This document shows, piece after piece, positions 47,124 through 56,385 of a DNA stretch of 64,000 bases (position 1 is the first letter of the stretch; the number at the start of each line of letters is the position of its first letter). The translations under genes and the position numbers were made by a program. Source of the DNA: Paraliobacillus ryukyuensis (GTDB lineage Bacteria > Bacillota > Bacilli > Bacillales > Amphibacillaceae); assembly GCF_003315295.1 (NCBI RefSeq), contig NZ_QNRI01000002.1, positions 62,001-126,000 on the forward strand, written 5' to 3'. The notes beneath the pieces are model-generated. The model saw only the letters and a list, made by a program, of their open reading frames with translations, ran no database searches and had not been told where the DNA came from.

Positions 47124-47771
47124 TTACAAAACGTACAAATATACACTTAAGAAATGTGCTAATGTGCCAAGTAAAATGAAGATGTGGAAAATTTCATGAA
47201 AACCCATATATTTGGATTCTAAAAACTTAGGCTTCGTTGCGTAAATAATGCCACCGATGGTATAGATAATCCCACCTAAGAACAATAAAAACAAACCACC
47301 TGTAGGAATATTAGCAGCAAGTGGTGCTGCTACGACAACGATCATCCACCCCATCGCGATATAAAGGAGAGTGGATAACCATCTTGGACAATGAAACCAA
47401 ACCATCTTAAAGACAACGCCACTTACAGCAACAGCACTGATAATGCCAAATAATACCCAACCAGTTATACCGTTTAATGAAATTAAACAAAAGGGTGTAT
47501 AGGTCCCGGCGATTAAAATGAAAATCATGGAATGGTCGAGTTTACGTAACCATGCAATCACTCGATCTCTTGCTATTACCATATGATAAGTCGCAGAGGC
47601 GGAATACAATAAAATCATACTAATCCCAAAGACCATGACAGCAGCTAGCACAAGCATAGAATTGGAGTTGGATGCTGCTTTAATCACCATTGCTAACAAT
47701 CCTACAAACGATAGTAACGCTCCAGCTAAATGAGTAAAGCCATTCATTGGCTCTCGAACAAATTGACGCAT
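47124..47771 (-). CDS. Hemolysin III/PAQR family membrane protein (YplQ-like)
   Basis: 215 residues, seven membrane helices. REPMNGFTHLAGALLSFVGL, SATYHMVIA, LDHSMIFILIAGTYTPFC and GFHEIFHIFILLGTLAHF hold the conserved Ser, His and Asp of the PAQR/hemolysin III metal site (E-H-H-D-H). Eukaryotic relatives are hydrolase-like receptors; the bacterial role is unclear (lipid hydrolysis is proposed). ATG 47771 follows GGAG by about 7 bases. Confidence 0.9.
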   Translation of the reverse strand: MRQFVREPMNGFTHLAGALLSFVGLLAMVIKAASNSNSMLVLAAVMVFGISMILLYSASATYHMVIARDRVIAWLRKLDHSMIFILIAGTYTPFCLISLNGITGWVLFGIISAVAVSGVVFKMVWFHCPRWLSTLLYIAMGWMIVVVAAPLAANIPTGGLFLLFLGGIIYTIGGIIYATKPKFLESKYMGFHEIFHIFILLGTLAHFLSVYLYVL

Positions 47772-47908
47772 AAACACACTCCGATCACAACACGTAGTTT
47801 TTAATACTATGTATTATCATATACTATTAACGACATATAGTCAACGTTTACCTGATTCAGCAGATAAGCTATACTTAACTTATATTCTTAACAAGAAATG
47901 GAGATTTT

Positions 47909-48487
47909 ATGATGGAAGATATTTCTGAAATAATTAATCAATTAGGAATTGATCGGCGAATTAGGTTAGAGGATATTCCTTCAATTGACTTATATATGGA
48001 TCAGGTTACCCAACTGTTTGAAAACACCTATCGTCCTAGCAAACGGAGGGATGAAGAAAAAGTATTAACCAAGACGATGATCAACAATTATGCAAAAGGA
48101 AAGTTACTGTTTCCGATACAAAATAAAAAATACTCTCGTGAACACATTATGCTTATTCAATTGATCTATCAATTAAAAGGTGGCCTTTCCATCAATGACG
48201 TTCGCATTGTCTTAGCAAATTTAAACGACAAAATGGAGAAAAGTGATATTGAACTCGATCCCATTTATCAGCATTACAGTGATTTACAAGATAGGCAGGT
48301 GGAAGTATTTCACGTAGCTGTGCAGAGTTTATATCAAGATGTTCAATCAGAGTTAGCAGATATGCAGGGTGAGCATGGGGGTTATTTGGAGCAACTACTA
48401 TTGGTTACAGCGCTCATTCAACAGAGCAATATGTATCGACGATTAGCGGAACAGATCGTTGACCAAATGGGTGAGCGGCATGTTTAG
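47909..48487 (+). CDS. DUF1836 family HTH-like protein
   Basis: 192 residues. IRLEDIPSIDLYMDQVTQLFE and TKTMINNYAKGKLLFPIQN, KYSREHIMLIQLIYQLKGGLS form the DUF1836 core, which looks like a MerR-style helix-turn-helix. Function unknown; probable regulator. Start ATG 47909 or 47912, with GGAG upstream. It is divergent from the hemolysin III gene, an arrangement that might mean control of that gene; this is weakly supported. Confidence 0.82.
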   Translation: MMEDISEIINQLGIDRRIRLEDIPSIDLYMDQVTQLFENTYRPSKRRDEEKVLTKTMINNYAKGKLLFPIQNKKYSREHIMLIQLIYQLKGGLSINDVRIVLANLNDKMEKSDIELDPIYQHYSDLQDRQVEVFHVAVQSLYQDVQSELADMQGEHGGYLEQLLLVTALIQQSNMYRRLAEQIVDQMGERHV

Positions 48488-48500
48488 TGGTATGTATCTA

Positions 48501-48557
48501 ATAAAAAAAAGAGCAATGAGGGGATAAAGGTTTGCATAGACCCTATTCATTGCTCTG
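48501..48557 (-). terminator. Terminator of the Gly-rich small protein gene
   Basis: On the minus strand GAGCAATGAATAGGG and CCCTCATTGCTC pair (one bulge) and run into TTTTTTTTA. Confidence 0.85.
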
Positions 48558-48582
48558 AAACTATACACTATCTACTGCGATA

Positions 48583-48828
48583 TTACCAGAAAAAGAATGG
48601 TAAAAATGCTAACGTGGCGATCGCTCCAAATGCAACGCCCCAACCAAAACCTGGGCCAACTCCCCAAAACCCATAACCATATCCCCCAAGGTTTGACGGC
48701 ATTGGTTCCAGAAAAACGTGGCTAGTAGAAACACGACGTATGATTCCACGATGTTCATGCCCGTCTTTTGTACGGATACATACGGGACGACCGATGTTTT
48801 TATTACACATATTATAATAACGTGACAT
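48583..48828 (-). CDS. Small Gly/aromatic-rich protein with LSm-like core
   Basis: 81 residues. The first half (IGRPVCIRTKDGHEHRGIIRRVSTSHVFLEP) is written here as IGRPVCIRTKDGHEHRG and RVSTSHVFLEP: it reads as a small SH3/LSm-like beta barrel. The second half is Gly/Tyr/Phe/Trp-rich (GYGYGFWGVGPGFGWG) and ends in a short hydrophobic stretch (LPFFFW). Ribosome binding site AAAGGAG, 8 bases upstream. Similar short proteins occur in Bacillus without known function. Membrane attachment is possible. Confidence 0.65.
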   Translation of the reverse strand: MSRYYNMCNKNIGRPVCIRTKDGHEHRGIIRRVSTSHVFLEPMPSNLGGYGYGFWGVGPGFGWGVAFGAIATLAFLPFFFW

Positions 48829-48903
48829 TGATAAACTCCTTTCATGGCAGGTTACTATATCCTATGACAATCGTATAGGGTTGGAAGGGATAGACGCCGA
48901 CGG

Positions 48904-49731
48904 CTAATGCACATTTTTAGCGGTGTGCAAAAATTGTATAAAGTCATTAGTAGGCATAGTTACTAAGTTTTGTAGGGAAACCTGGTTCTGTCTCTGAAAT
49001 TCCTGCACTAATTGGAAGCCATAAGCATATCCCGCCCATTTTGGAATGGAATCACTGCCATACATTAATGCATGATGCATCCAACTAGTAGGAGGAAGGG
49101 TTAGATTAGGTTGAAGCCAATCTTCCCAAATTGATTTGAGTTCTACTTGGTTATATAATCCGACCCATGGAGCGCAATAAGCCTCTCCGACGATCTCTTT
49201 CACCGCAAGTTCAGCAATCCCTTCTAATATTAATCCATCAGCGAGTGTTAAATTACTAGTGGAAACCTTGTGTAAACGGCAAACATGGCTATACTCATGT
49301 GTAAGTAATATTTTCAATTGTAGTGTTGTTATCTGATCACTAATAAAGAGAAATAATTTGTCATGATAACTCAATCCTGCAACACCATCAAATTCTGTTT
49401 GTAAACGTGGATTGGTTGTATCTGATGGGAAAATAAAAATGGTGCCGTCTTGCTTGCCGAAGATTCGTTCTAAATCTTGTAGTTGTTTCCTTGTTTGTTC
49501 CCAATAGTCTTGATCAATGATGCGGTCAATAACCGTACGGTCTGTAGGATCGGGATGAAACATCCCATGTTGTATTAGATGAATTTGAATATCTTGAGGG
49601 GAGGCATGTTCAAAATAAGAAACCAACGGCTGGCATAATGTAGCTTGTTGTATGTTTAAACCCTCGGAAACAAGCGTCTCTTTTTCTACCATATACGCTT
49701 GCAACCATGCTTGTGTATCCGCTACTTGCAT
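48904..49731 (-). CDS. DUF2268 putative Zn-dependent protease (YjaZ-like)
   Basis: 275 residues, no signal peptide. The zinc motif HEYSH lies in LLTHEYSHVCRLHK, followed by the downstream Glu in ILEGIAELAVKE, as in the DUF2268 (YjaZ) family of gluzincin-like proteases. The substrate is unknown. It lies 18 bases after the methyltransferase gene on the same strand and is likely co-transcribed. Ribosome binding site AAAAGGGGG. Confidence 0.85.
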   Translation of the reverse strand: MQVADTQAWLQAYMVEKETLVSEGLNIQQATLCQPLVSYFEHASPQDIQIHLIQHGMFHPDPTDRTVIDRIIDQDYWEQTRKQLQDLERIFGKQDGTIFIFPSDTTNPRLQTEFDGVAGLSYHDKLFLFISDQITTLQLKILLTHEYSHVCRLHKVSTSNLTLADGLILEGIAELAVKEIVGEAYCAPWVGLYNQVELKSIWEDWLQPNLTLPPTSWMHHALMYGSDSIPKWAGYAYGFQLVQEFQRQNQVSLQNLVTMPTNDFIQFLHTAKNVH

Positions 49732-49749
49732 TGTAACGAATCCCCCTTT

Positions 49750-50448
49750 TCATTTATTTTTGCAATAATAGACGCGTGCACTTAGAGAATCTTGATACTT
49801 ATCAATTAAATAGTAATGGGTAGCCATTAACTCTAAATGGGTTGGTTCCAACTCTGGTCGTAGTTCAAAATCAACGATGTTTTCTAATTCTTCTGGAATG
49901 GTACGAACGCTAATGCGATTAAAACCTGCGGCTTCAATGGCTACACACCACATATCTTCCGTTAATAATTTCGAAATATGATAAAATTGCTCAATTTCAG
50001 CTTGTTCTTCTTCTGTTAACAAATGATTAGCGGTCATTTCAATTAAAACTAACACGCCATCATCGTTTAATACGCGAGCATATTCATTTAGTGCTTGTTG
50101 GATGGAAGTAAAGGCAGTAACCGATTCAGATAAAATAACGTCAAAATAAGCCTTTGGAAAGGGGAGGTTTTCAATGTTTGCTTGATGTAATGTAACATTG
50201 TGATAACCTTGTAACCTTTCTTTTGCTTGCTGAATCATCACAGGGTGTTGGTCGACGCCAAACAATGGGTTTGATTTTGTCTCGGCTAAAAAGGCTAATG
50301 TTTGTCCTGTACCACAGCCCACATCAAGTATTTGTGCTGTTGTACTTAAATTTAAATTTTCCACAATATGCTTGGTGATGGTTAATCCACCTGGGTGCGC
50401 ACCACCAATACCTAACGTCGCAATCATATCCATATATTTTATCTTCAT
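49750..50448 (-). CDS. Class I SAM-dependent methyltransferase
   Basis: 232 residues. Motif I ILDVGCGTGQTLAFLAETK, an acidic LFGVDQHP and NIENLPFPKAYFDVILSESV (motif II-III) mark a UbiE/Mtf-11 type methyltransferase. The acceptor is not known. ATG 50448 has AAAGGAG upstream. It is the first gene of a pair with the DUF2268 protease. Confidence 0.88.
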   Translation of the reverse strand: MKIKYMDMIATLGIGGAHPGGLTITKHIVENLNLSTTAQILDVGCGTGQTLAFLAETKSNPLFGVDQHPVMIQQAKERLQGYHNVTLHQANIENLPFPKAYFDVILSESVTAFTSIQQALNEYARVLNDDGVLVLIEMTANHLLTEEEQAEIEQFYHISKLLTEDMWCVAIEAAGFNRISVRTIPEELENIVDFELRPELEPTHLELMATHYYLIDKYQDSLSARVYYCKNK

Positions 50449-50636
50449 AAGAAGGCGCTCCTTTTTTGGCGAAAATTAATTTGTGTTTGCATTTAGAATA
50501 TGCAGGCCTTTAAAAAAGGGGATAGCAAATCATAGGATAATTTGGTTATTTACCTTGAGCGCTGTTTGTAGTAATCTATATGGTAATTATCAAAATAATG
50601 TTATTATTCACGACATAGAAAAGTGGGTGAAAACGG

Positions 50637-51134
50637 ATGGAAGAGAAAGAATTAGAGTTATTGAAATTGTTAGAAAAAAATGGTCGTTTAGAGGTTGAAA
50701 CAATTGCTCAAATGATCGACCTTAGTGTAGCAGACACAAAACAAATGATGGAGAAACTAGAAAAAGAAAATGCTATTCTAGGGTACTCGACCCTGGTGAA
50801 CTGGGGCAAAGTACTTCAATATGAAGGTGTGACAGCGATGATTGATGTCAAAGTTACCCCAACAAGAGGAACTGGATTTGATAAGGTGGCTGAACGTATC
50901 TACCGCTTCCCCGAAGTGAAAGCTTTATATTTAATGTCTGGTGCTTACGATTTATCGATCTCGGTAGAAGGAAAAACCATGATGGAAATTAGTCGATTTG
51001 TTTCTGACAAATTGTCGACACTAGACAACGTCGTATCCACAACAACTCATTTTGTTCTTAAAAAATATAAACACGATGGGATTATCTTTGATGACGAAGA
51101 TGATCAAGACAGAAGAATGATGGTGTCACCATGA
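50637..51134 (+). CDS. alaR: Lrp/AsnC family regulator (AlaR-like)
   Basis: 165 residues. An N-terminal Lrp helix-turn-helix (LLKLLEKNGRLEVETIAQMI, then SVADTKQMMEKLEKENAILGY) and a RAM effector domain (KVKALYLMSGAYDLSISVEG). The stop overlaps the aminotransferase start in ATGA, as in the B. subtilis alaR-alaT (yugG-yugH) operon, where this regulator controls alanine synthesis. The name rests on sequence style and gene order. A longer upstream frame belongs to a shadow. Confidence 0.85.
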   Translation: MEEKELELLKLLEKNGRLEVETIAQMIDLSVADTKQMMEKLEKENAILGYSTLVNWGKVLQYEGVTAMIDVKVTPTRGTGFDKVAERIYRFPEVKALYLMSGAYDLSISVEGKTMMEISRFVSDKLSTLDNVVSTTTHFVLKKYKHDGIIFDDEDDQDRRMMVSP

Positions 51135-52306
51135 GAACACGAGAGAAATCATATGTAGCCGATCACGTGAATGACTTAAGCCCCTCTGGTATCCGTCGTT
51201 TTTTTGATTTGGCATCGCAGATGGGAAATGTCATTTCGTTAGGGGTTGGAGAACCTGATTTTGTTACGCCTTGGAATGTAATTGAGGCAAGCTATCATTC
51301 CTTAGAACGGGGATATACAGCATATACGGCGAATGCGGGTTTATTAGAATTACGTCAAGAGATTAACAACTATCTTAATAAAAATTATCACGTATCTTAT
51401 AATCCAGAGAACCAAATACTTGTAACCGTAGGAGCTAGTCAAGCGATTGATGTGGCTTTTCGTGCAATTTTGAACCCCGGTGATGAAGTGATTGTGGTAG
51501 AACCTAGCTTTGTTGCCTATGCACCTGCGGTACGATTAGCTGGAGGGATTCCTGTCACGGTTGATGCTACCGAGGAGTTTGCCTTTAACGTACAGGCCGA
51601 TCAAATTGAAGCAGCGATTACATCACGGACAAAAGCAATTTTGCTTTGCAGTCCAAATAACCCTACGGGTGCTGTGTTGAGCAAACAAGAACTAGAAGCC
51701 ATTGCTCGTGTAGTAGAGCAACACGATTTGCTAGTTATTTCTGATGAAATTTATGCAGATCTTACGTATGATGAAACGTTTACTAGTTTTGCAGCCATCA
51801 ACGGAATGGCGGAACGAACGATTCTAGTTTCAGGCTTTTCCAAAGCTTTTGCTATGACAGGCTGGCGCTTAGGCTATGCTGCTGGTCCAAAAGAAATTTT
51901 AGCAGCCATGACAAAAATTCATCAATATACGATTATGTGTGCCCCAACCATGGCGCAACACGGAGCGCTAGAAGCGTTGAAAAACGGAATGGATAGTGTG
52001 AAAGAGATGTGCATTAGCTATCGCCAGCGCCGAAATTTTGTGGTGAAAGCATTACAAGATATGGGGCTGTCTTGTCATGTACCAGGCGGTGCCTTTTACG
52101 TTTTTCCTTCTATTGAGCGAACGGGATTAACTTCGACAGAATTTGCTGAACAGTTATTGCAGGAGCAACGCGTAGCTGTTGTGCCAGGTGATGTGTTTGG
52201 TAAAAGCGGCGAGGGATATATTCGATGTTCCTATGCCACTTCTATGAAACAGCTGGAACAAGCAATGAAGCGAATGCGAACATTTGTAGAAGCAAAAATA
52301 AATTAA
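51131..52306 (+). CDS. alaT: Aminotransferase class I, AlaT-like
   Basis: 391 residues, fold type I PLP enzyme. SLGVGEPDFVTPWNVIEAS is the N-terminal arm, LCSPNNPTGAVLSKQE binds PLP, and the Schiff-base lysine is in LVSGFSKAFAMTGWRLGYAAG. FGKSGEGYIRCSYA has the substrate-carboxylate arginine. In the AlaR-coupled position it is most likely alanine transaminase; the PatA/AraT branch is very similar. It is translationally coupled to alaR by a 4-base overlap. Confidence 0.87.
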   Translation: MRTREKSYVADHVNDLSPSGIRRFFDLASQMGNVISLGVGEPDFVTPWNVIEASYHSLERGYTAYTANAGLLELRQEINNYLNKNYHVSYNPENQILVTVGASQAIDVAFRAILNPGDEVIVVEPSFVAYAPAVRLAGGIPVTVDATEEFAFNVQADQIEAAITSRTKAILLCSPNNPTGAVLSKQELEAIARVVEQHDLLVISDEIYADLTYDETFTSFAAINGMAERTILVSGFSKAFAMTGWRLGYAAGPKEILAAMTKIHQYTIMCAPTMAQHGALEALKNGMDSVKEMCISYRQRRNFVVKALQDMGLSCHVPGGAFYVFPSIERTGLTSTEFAEQLLQEQRVAVVPGDVFGKSGEGYIRCSYATSMKQLEQAMKRMRTFVEAKIN

Positions 52307-52315
52307 AATAATGAA

Positions 52316-52356
52316 ACAAGAGTCTGGTAATTTTTATTAAAGGCTCTTGTTTTTTC
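52316..52356 (+). terminator. Terminator of alaR-alaT
   Basis: ACAAGAG pairs with CTCTTGT, loop about 21 bases, then TTTTTT. Confidence 0.82.
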
Positions 52357-52577
52357 GTTCCAAAGTGCGGAATTTTTTTAAAAATACCCATATCTATTAT
52401 TTCGAGGATAACCTGTATATCTTATTTCTACTCTAAACTATTCTATCTAAATTAAGAAATTGACTGATTAAAAGTGTTATTCCTCTTTAAATCAACAGAA
52501 ATAATGTTATAATACGAATAATAAATGCGAAAAAATAAAAAATGTACGACAATTTATTTGGGATAGGAGTGTTTCGT

Positions 52578-54254
52578 GTGCATGTGCCAACAGATATTGA
52601 AATCGCTAGTCAAGTGAAAAAAAAACCAATCAAAGATATCGCAGCATTAATTGGACTACAAGAAGAAGAGTGGGAGCCATACGGAAAATATAAAGCAAAA
52701 ATTAATCTCTCCGTACTGGACAGATACAAGGAACAACCAGATGGAAATTTAATTCTTGTCACATCAATTAATCCAACACCTGCTGGGGAAGGAAAATCAA
52801 CAGTAACAGTAGGGCTAGGGCAAGCGATGAACCAATTGGGACATCGAACGGTTGTAGCACTTCGTGAGCCTTCATTAGGTCCAACTATGGGACTAAAAGG
52901 AGGCGCTAGTGGTGGTGGATACGCCCAAGTTGTGCCAATGGAAGATATTAATCTTCATTTTACAGGAGACATTCATGCGATCACAGCGGCTAATAACGCT
53001 TTAGCAGCCTTCATTGATAACCATATCTACCAAGGAAATGAATGTCATATCGATGTGAGAAGAATTGTTTGGAAGCGTGTGATGGACTTAAACGATCGAG
53101 CTTTACGTAATGTTGTCGTCGGTTTAGGTGGAATAAAACAAGGGGTTCCAAGAGAAGATGGCTTTAATATAACAGTAGCTTCAGAAATCATGGCAATTTT
53201 TTGTTTAGCAAGTGATTTAGCAGATATGCGTCGTCGTTTGTCACGTATCGTTGTCGGCTATCAAACGGATGAAACACCTGTGACAGTTGCTGATTTAGGG
53301 GTGGAAGGTGCACTGACCTTATTGTTAAAAGAAGCAATCATGCCTAATTTAGTGCAAACACTAGAAAATACGCCCGCGATTATTCATGGTGGGCCATTTG
53401 CGAATATTGCGCATGGCTGTAATAGTTTACTTGCAACCAAAATGGCTAGTAAATTAGGGGATTATGTGGTTACAGAAGCTGGTTTTGGTGCGGACTTAGG
53501 TGCGGAGAAATTTTTAAATATTAAAGCTAGAATGGGTGAACTTGATCCGAAAGCGGTTGTTATTGTTGCGACTGTTCGTGCGTTAAAAATGCACGGTGGT
53601 GCTGAAAAAGCGAACTTAAAAGAAGAAAATTTGGTTGCCCTCCGTGAAGGTATTAAAAACCTCAAAAAACATATGGAAACAATTGAAGCATTTGGTTTAC
53701 CGTTTGTTATTGCGCTAAATCGATTTGTTCATGATACCGATGAAGAGATTAATTTTGTTCAATCATGGTGTAAAGAACAAGGCGTTGAAGTATCTTTAAC
53801 AGAAGTGTGGGAAAAAGGTGGAAATGGTGGATTGGACTTAGCAGAAAAGGCAGTGCAAACGATACAAAATAAACAAGCTAAATTCATGCCATTATACGAG
53901 CTTGAAGAGACAATTGAAAATAAAATTAATCGAATTGCGCAGCAGGTGTATGGCGCAAATGGGGTTCATTTCACTCCACAAGCGAAAGAACAAATCAAAC
54001 AAATGGAAGCGAACGGTTGGGCAAACTTACCGATTTGTATGGCTAAGACACAATATTCATTGTCGGATGACCCCAAACGTCTAGGAAGACCAGAGACATT
54101 CGATATCACTGTGCGGGAACTACGGCCATCGATTGGTGCTGGCTTTTTAGTTGCCTTAACTGGTGATGTACTAACTATGCCAGGTTTACCAAAGGAGCCT
54201 GCAGCACTAAAAATGGATGTGAATGAAAACGGTGATGCAGTGGGTCTTTTCTAA
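52578..54254 (+). CDS. fhs: Formate-tetrahydrofolate ligase
   Basis: 558 residues, the family size. The P-loop ATP motif [19 protein letters not shown], the folate/formate region [21 protein letters not shown] and [20 protein letters not shown] are diagnostic. It makes 10-formyl-tetrahydrofolate from formate, THF and ATP for purine and one-carbon metabolism. The GTG at 52578 is 8 bases after AGGAG; a 12-residue longer frame lacks a site. Single gene. Confidence 0.95.
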   Translation: MHVPTDIEIASQVKKKPIKDIAALIGLQEEEWEPYGKYKAKINLSVLDRYKEQPDGNLILVTSINPTPAGEGKSTVTVGLGQAMNQLGHRTVVALREPSLGPTMGLKGGASGGGYAQVVPMEDINLHFTGDIHAITAANNALAAFIDNHIYQGNECHIDVRRIVWKRVMDLNDRALRNVVVGLGGIKQGVPREDGFNITVASEIMAIFCLASDLADMRRRLSRIVVGYQTDETPVTVADLGVEGALTLLLKEAIMPNLVQTLENTPAIIHGGPFANIAHGCNSLLATKMASKLGDYVVTEAGFGADLGAEKFLNIKARMGELDPKAVVIVATVRALKMHGGAEKANLKEENLVALREGIKNLKKHMETIEAFGLPFVIALNRFVHDTDEEINFVQSWCKEQGVEVSLTEVWEKGGNGGLDLAEKAVQTIQNKQAKFMPLYELEETIENKINRIAQQVYGANGVHFTPQAKEQIKQMEANGWANLPICMAKTQYSLSDDPKRLGRPETFDITVRELRPSIGAGFLVALTGDVLTMPGLPKEPAALKMDVNENGDAVGLF

Positions 54255-54283
54255 TAGTGTTTGGTAGTATTTTAATAAAAACT

Positions 54284-54341
54284 CCTGGATAGTTTATCTA
54301 TGTCTTATTACTAGACATAAAAAGCTATCCAGATTTTTTGA
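54284..54341 (+). terminator. Terminator of fhs
   Basis: CTGGATAG and CTATCCAG pair with an internal TTTATC/AAAG extension, then ATTTTTTG. Confidence 0.85.
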
Positions 54342-54472
54342 ATCAAAAATTGGATAGTAACATACATATTTTCAATTATACGTACATGTCAAATTAAAAA
54401 TTATTTTTTCAATTACTTATAAGTACAAATTTGGTATAATAGGTGTAATTATAGGAGAAAGGGAGATGAGTC

Positions 54473-55639
54473 ATGAAAGTTACATCTATTCCGTCATTAA
54501 CCGTCGAAACAAACCAAGGGCAACAACCAACGTTACCTTCCTATGTTGAAGTAGAGTTAGAGGATAATATGAAAGCAAAGTTTCCTGTTAATTGGGAAAA
54601 TGTAAACGCTACCGAAATAAAAAAGGGAGAAACAGTTGAATTAGAAGGCACGGTTTATCAACGCGATTATCCAAATCCGTTTATTGAACAACGAGCAGAT
54701 CCATATTTATATAAGCACACGGATGGTTATTATTATTTTACTGGTTCCTATCCTTTATATGATCGTGTAGTCTTGCGTCGTGCAAAAACAATTGATGAAC
54801 TCCCACAAGCGGAAGAAGTAATTGTGTGGACAAAACATGAATCTGGTATTTTATCAGAACATATTTGGGCACCTGAATTACACTACATTAATGGTAAATG
54901 GTACCTTTATGTTGCTGGTGGAGATAAAGATGACGTATGGGCAATTCGACCATATGTATTTGAAAATAGTTCTGCTAACCCGCTTGAAGGAAAGTGGATC
55001 GAAAAAGGTCAGATTAATACATCGTTCCAAAGTTTCTCGCTAGATGCAACTACGTTTGAACATGATGGAAAACGTTATTTAATTTGGGCCCAGAAGGTGG
55101 AAGAATTCTCAGATAATCCGATCTCAAACCTTTATATTGCTGAGATGGAGAATCCATGGACGATTAAAGAACAACACTTCTTATCTACCCCAGATATACC
55201 ATGGGAACAGTATGGTTTTTATGTAAATGAAGGACCGGCTGTTATAAAGAATGACGGTAAAATTTTCATTGCATATTCAGGAAGTGCAACGGATGATCGC
55301 TACAGTATGGGGTTGTTAACAGCTGATGAAAATAGTGATCTATTAAATGCTGATTCATGGTCTAAATCACCTGAGCCTGTCTTTGTAACATCGGAGGCTA
55401 CAAGTGAGTACGGTCCAGGACACAATAGTTTCAGTGTTGATGAGGATGGATTTGATATCTTTGTGTACCATGCACGTCCTTACAAAGAAATCGAAGGAAA
55501 TCCATTATATGATCACAATCGCCATGCACGTATGCAACGTTTATTCTGGCAAGAAGATGGGACACCTTACTTTGGTTATCCTGGTGAAAAAGTTGATTTC
55601 AACAATCAAAAAGTAAAAGCAACCATAAAAGTAAACTAA
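54473..55639 (+). CDS. GH43 glycosidase with N-terminal Ig-like (Big_4) domain
   Basis: 388 residues, no signal peptide. The first 60 residues (TVETNQGQQPTLPSYVEVEL, NWENVNATEIKKGETVELEG) match a bacterial Ig-like group 4 fold usually found outside cells. A five-bladed GH43 propeller follows: ADPYLYKHTDGYYYFTGS (catalytic base Asp), SFSLDATTFEHDG (pKa-modulator Asp) and VNEGPAVIKNDG (acid Glu). Alpha-L-arabinofuranosidase or beta-xylosidase activity is likely. It complements the anchored GH43 at the window start. Lack of a secretion signal suggests it works in the cytoplasm on imported oligosaccharides. Confidence 0.87.
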   Translation: MKVTSIPSLTVETNQGQQPTLPSYVEVELEDNMKAKFPVNWENVNATEIKKGETVELEGTVYQRDYPNPFIEQRADPYLYKHTDGYYYFTGSYPLYDRVVLRRAKTIDELPQAEEVIVWTKHESGILSEHIWAPELHYINGKWYLYVAGGDKDDVWAIRPYVFENSSANPLEGKWIEKGQINTSFQSFSLDATTFEHDGKRYLIWAQKVEEFSDNPISNLYIAEMENPWTIKEQHFLSTPDIPWEQYGFYVNEGPAVIKNDGKIFIAYSGSATDDRYSMGLLTADENSDLLNADSWSKSPEPVFVTSEATSEYGPGHNSFSVDEDGFDIFVYHARPYKEIEGNPLYDHNRHARMQRLFWQEDGTPYFGYPGEKVDFNNQKVKATIKVN

Positions 55640-55648
55640 CACAAACTA

Positions 55649-55687
55649 AGGCAAGTAATGGTGTTTATCCATTACTTGCCTTGTTTT
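55649..55687. terminator. Terminator of the GH43 gene
   Basis: AAGGCAAGTAATGG pairs with CCATTACTTGCCTT, loop TGTTTAT, then GTTTTAAT. Confidence 0.88.
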
Positions 55688-55701
55688 AATAAAAATATCT
55701 T

Positions 55702-56196
55702 TTATTGAATTATTTCTACTTTTACGGTGTTGTTCGATTGCACAAAGTTAGTAAACAGCCCGCGAACTAAAGGTCCCATAATCAACAACTGTAATGGATA
55801 AGCTACAATAAAGTTTTTAACAAATGTCATCGCATATGCTTGGAAGATGTTTACGTCAGCCATACCGTGGCTTAAATTAGCCATCACTAAACCGAAAATA
55901 GACATCATAGCAGCCATTCCTACTACCATACAAGTTGAAATTGCTAGGACAACTTTTAGTTTATTTGACTTATCAAATGGTAGTGAAAAAGCGACTTTTT
56001 TAGCTAAAGGTCCGATAGTGTATAAATCTAATAATAGAGCAATTACAAAACCAATAAGGAATTCAAGTACAATAGTTCCAAAACTTAACTCACCTAATTG
56101 ACCATTTAACCACATATTATAAAACGTCATCACCACTATCATTCCTGTACACATCATTAATCCAAAATGTAAACTTTCTTTTTTTGTTCTTGGCAC
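55702..56196 (-). CDS. DUF2798 family membrane protein
   Basis: 164 residues, four membrane helices in two similar DUF2798 halves: LHFGLMMCTGMIVVMTFYNMW and GIVMANLSHGMADVN-like (LVMANLSHGMADVNIFQAY), with FLIGFVIALLLDLYTIGPLAK and FIVAYPLQLLIMGPLVR. GTG 56196 follows GGAGG by 7 bases and gives MPRTKKES, the usual DUF2798 start; ATG 56202 lies on the Shine-Dalgarno. Function unknown; often next to MarR regulators. Confidence 0.85.
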   Translation of the reverse strand: MPRTKKESLHFGLMMCTGMIVVMTFYNMWLNGQLGELSFGTIVLEFLIGFVIALLLDLYTIGPLAKKVAFSLPFDKSNKLKVVLAISTCMVVGMAAMMSIFGLVMANLSHGMADVNIFQAYAMTFVKNFIVAYPLQLLIMGPLVRGLFTNFVQSNNTVKVEIIQ

Positions 56197-56254
56197 GAAC
56201 ATGCCTCCCTTTATGCTTTTTTATTCATTTGGTTAGTATAACAACAAAACAAAT

Positions 56255-56270
56255 TTGTCATAAGTGACAA
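56255..56270. promoter_or_regulatory. Operator-like inverted repeat
   Basis: The perfect repeat TTGTCA-TAAG-TGACAA lies between the divergent DUF2798 and amidase genes and near the probable -35 of the former. A MarR-like or other dimeric regulator is the natural candidate binder. Confidence 0.5.
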
Positions 56271-56385
56271 TTTTGTGAACTTTTTCGTTAGCCCCTTCAC
56301 AAAAAGAATTATATATGCTTGTTCCTTTTTCTTTTTTTATCTTTCGCCTATACTAATAGACAAGTTGTTTCTATGGAGGGTTAAG

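Noticed and set aside
50483-50698. 71-codon plus-strand frame overlapping alaR
   Set aside because: It overlaps the start of alaR in another frame and has no ribosome binding site.
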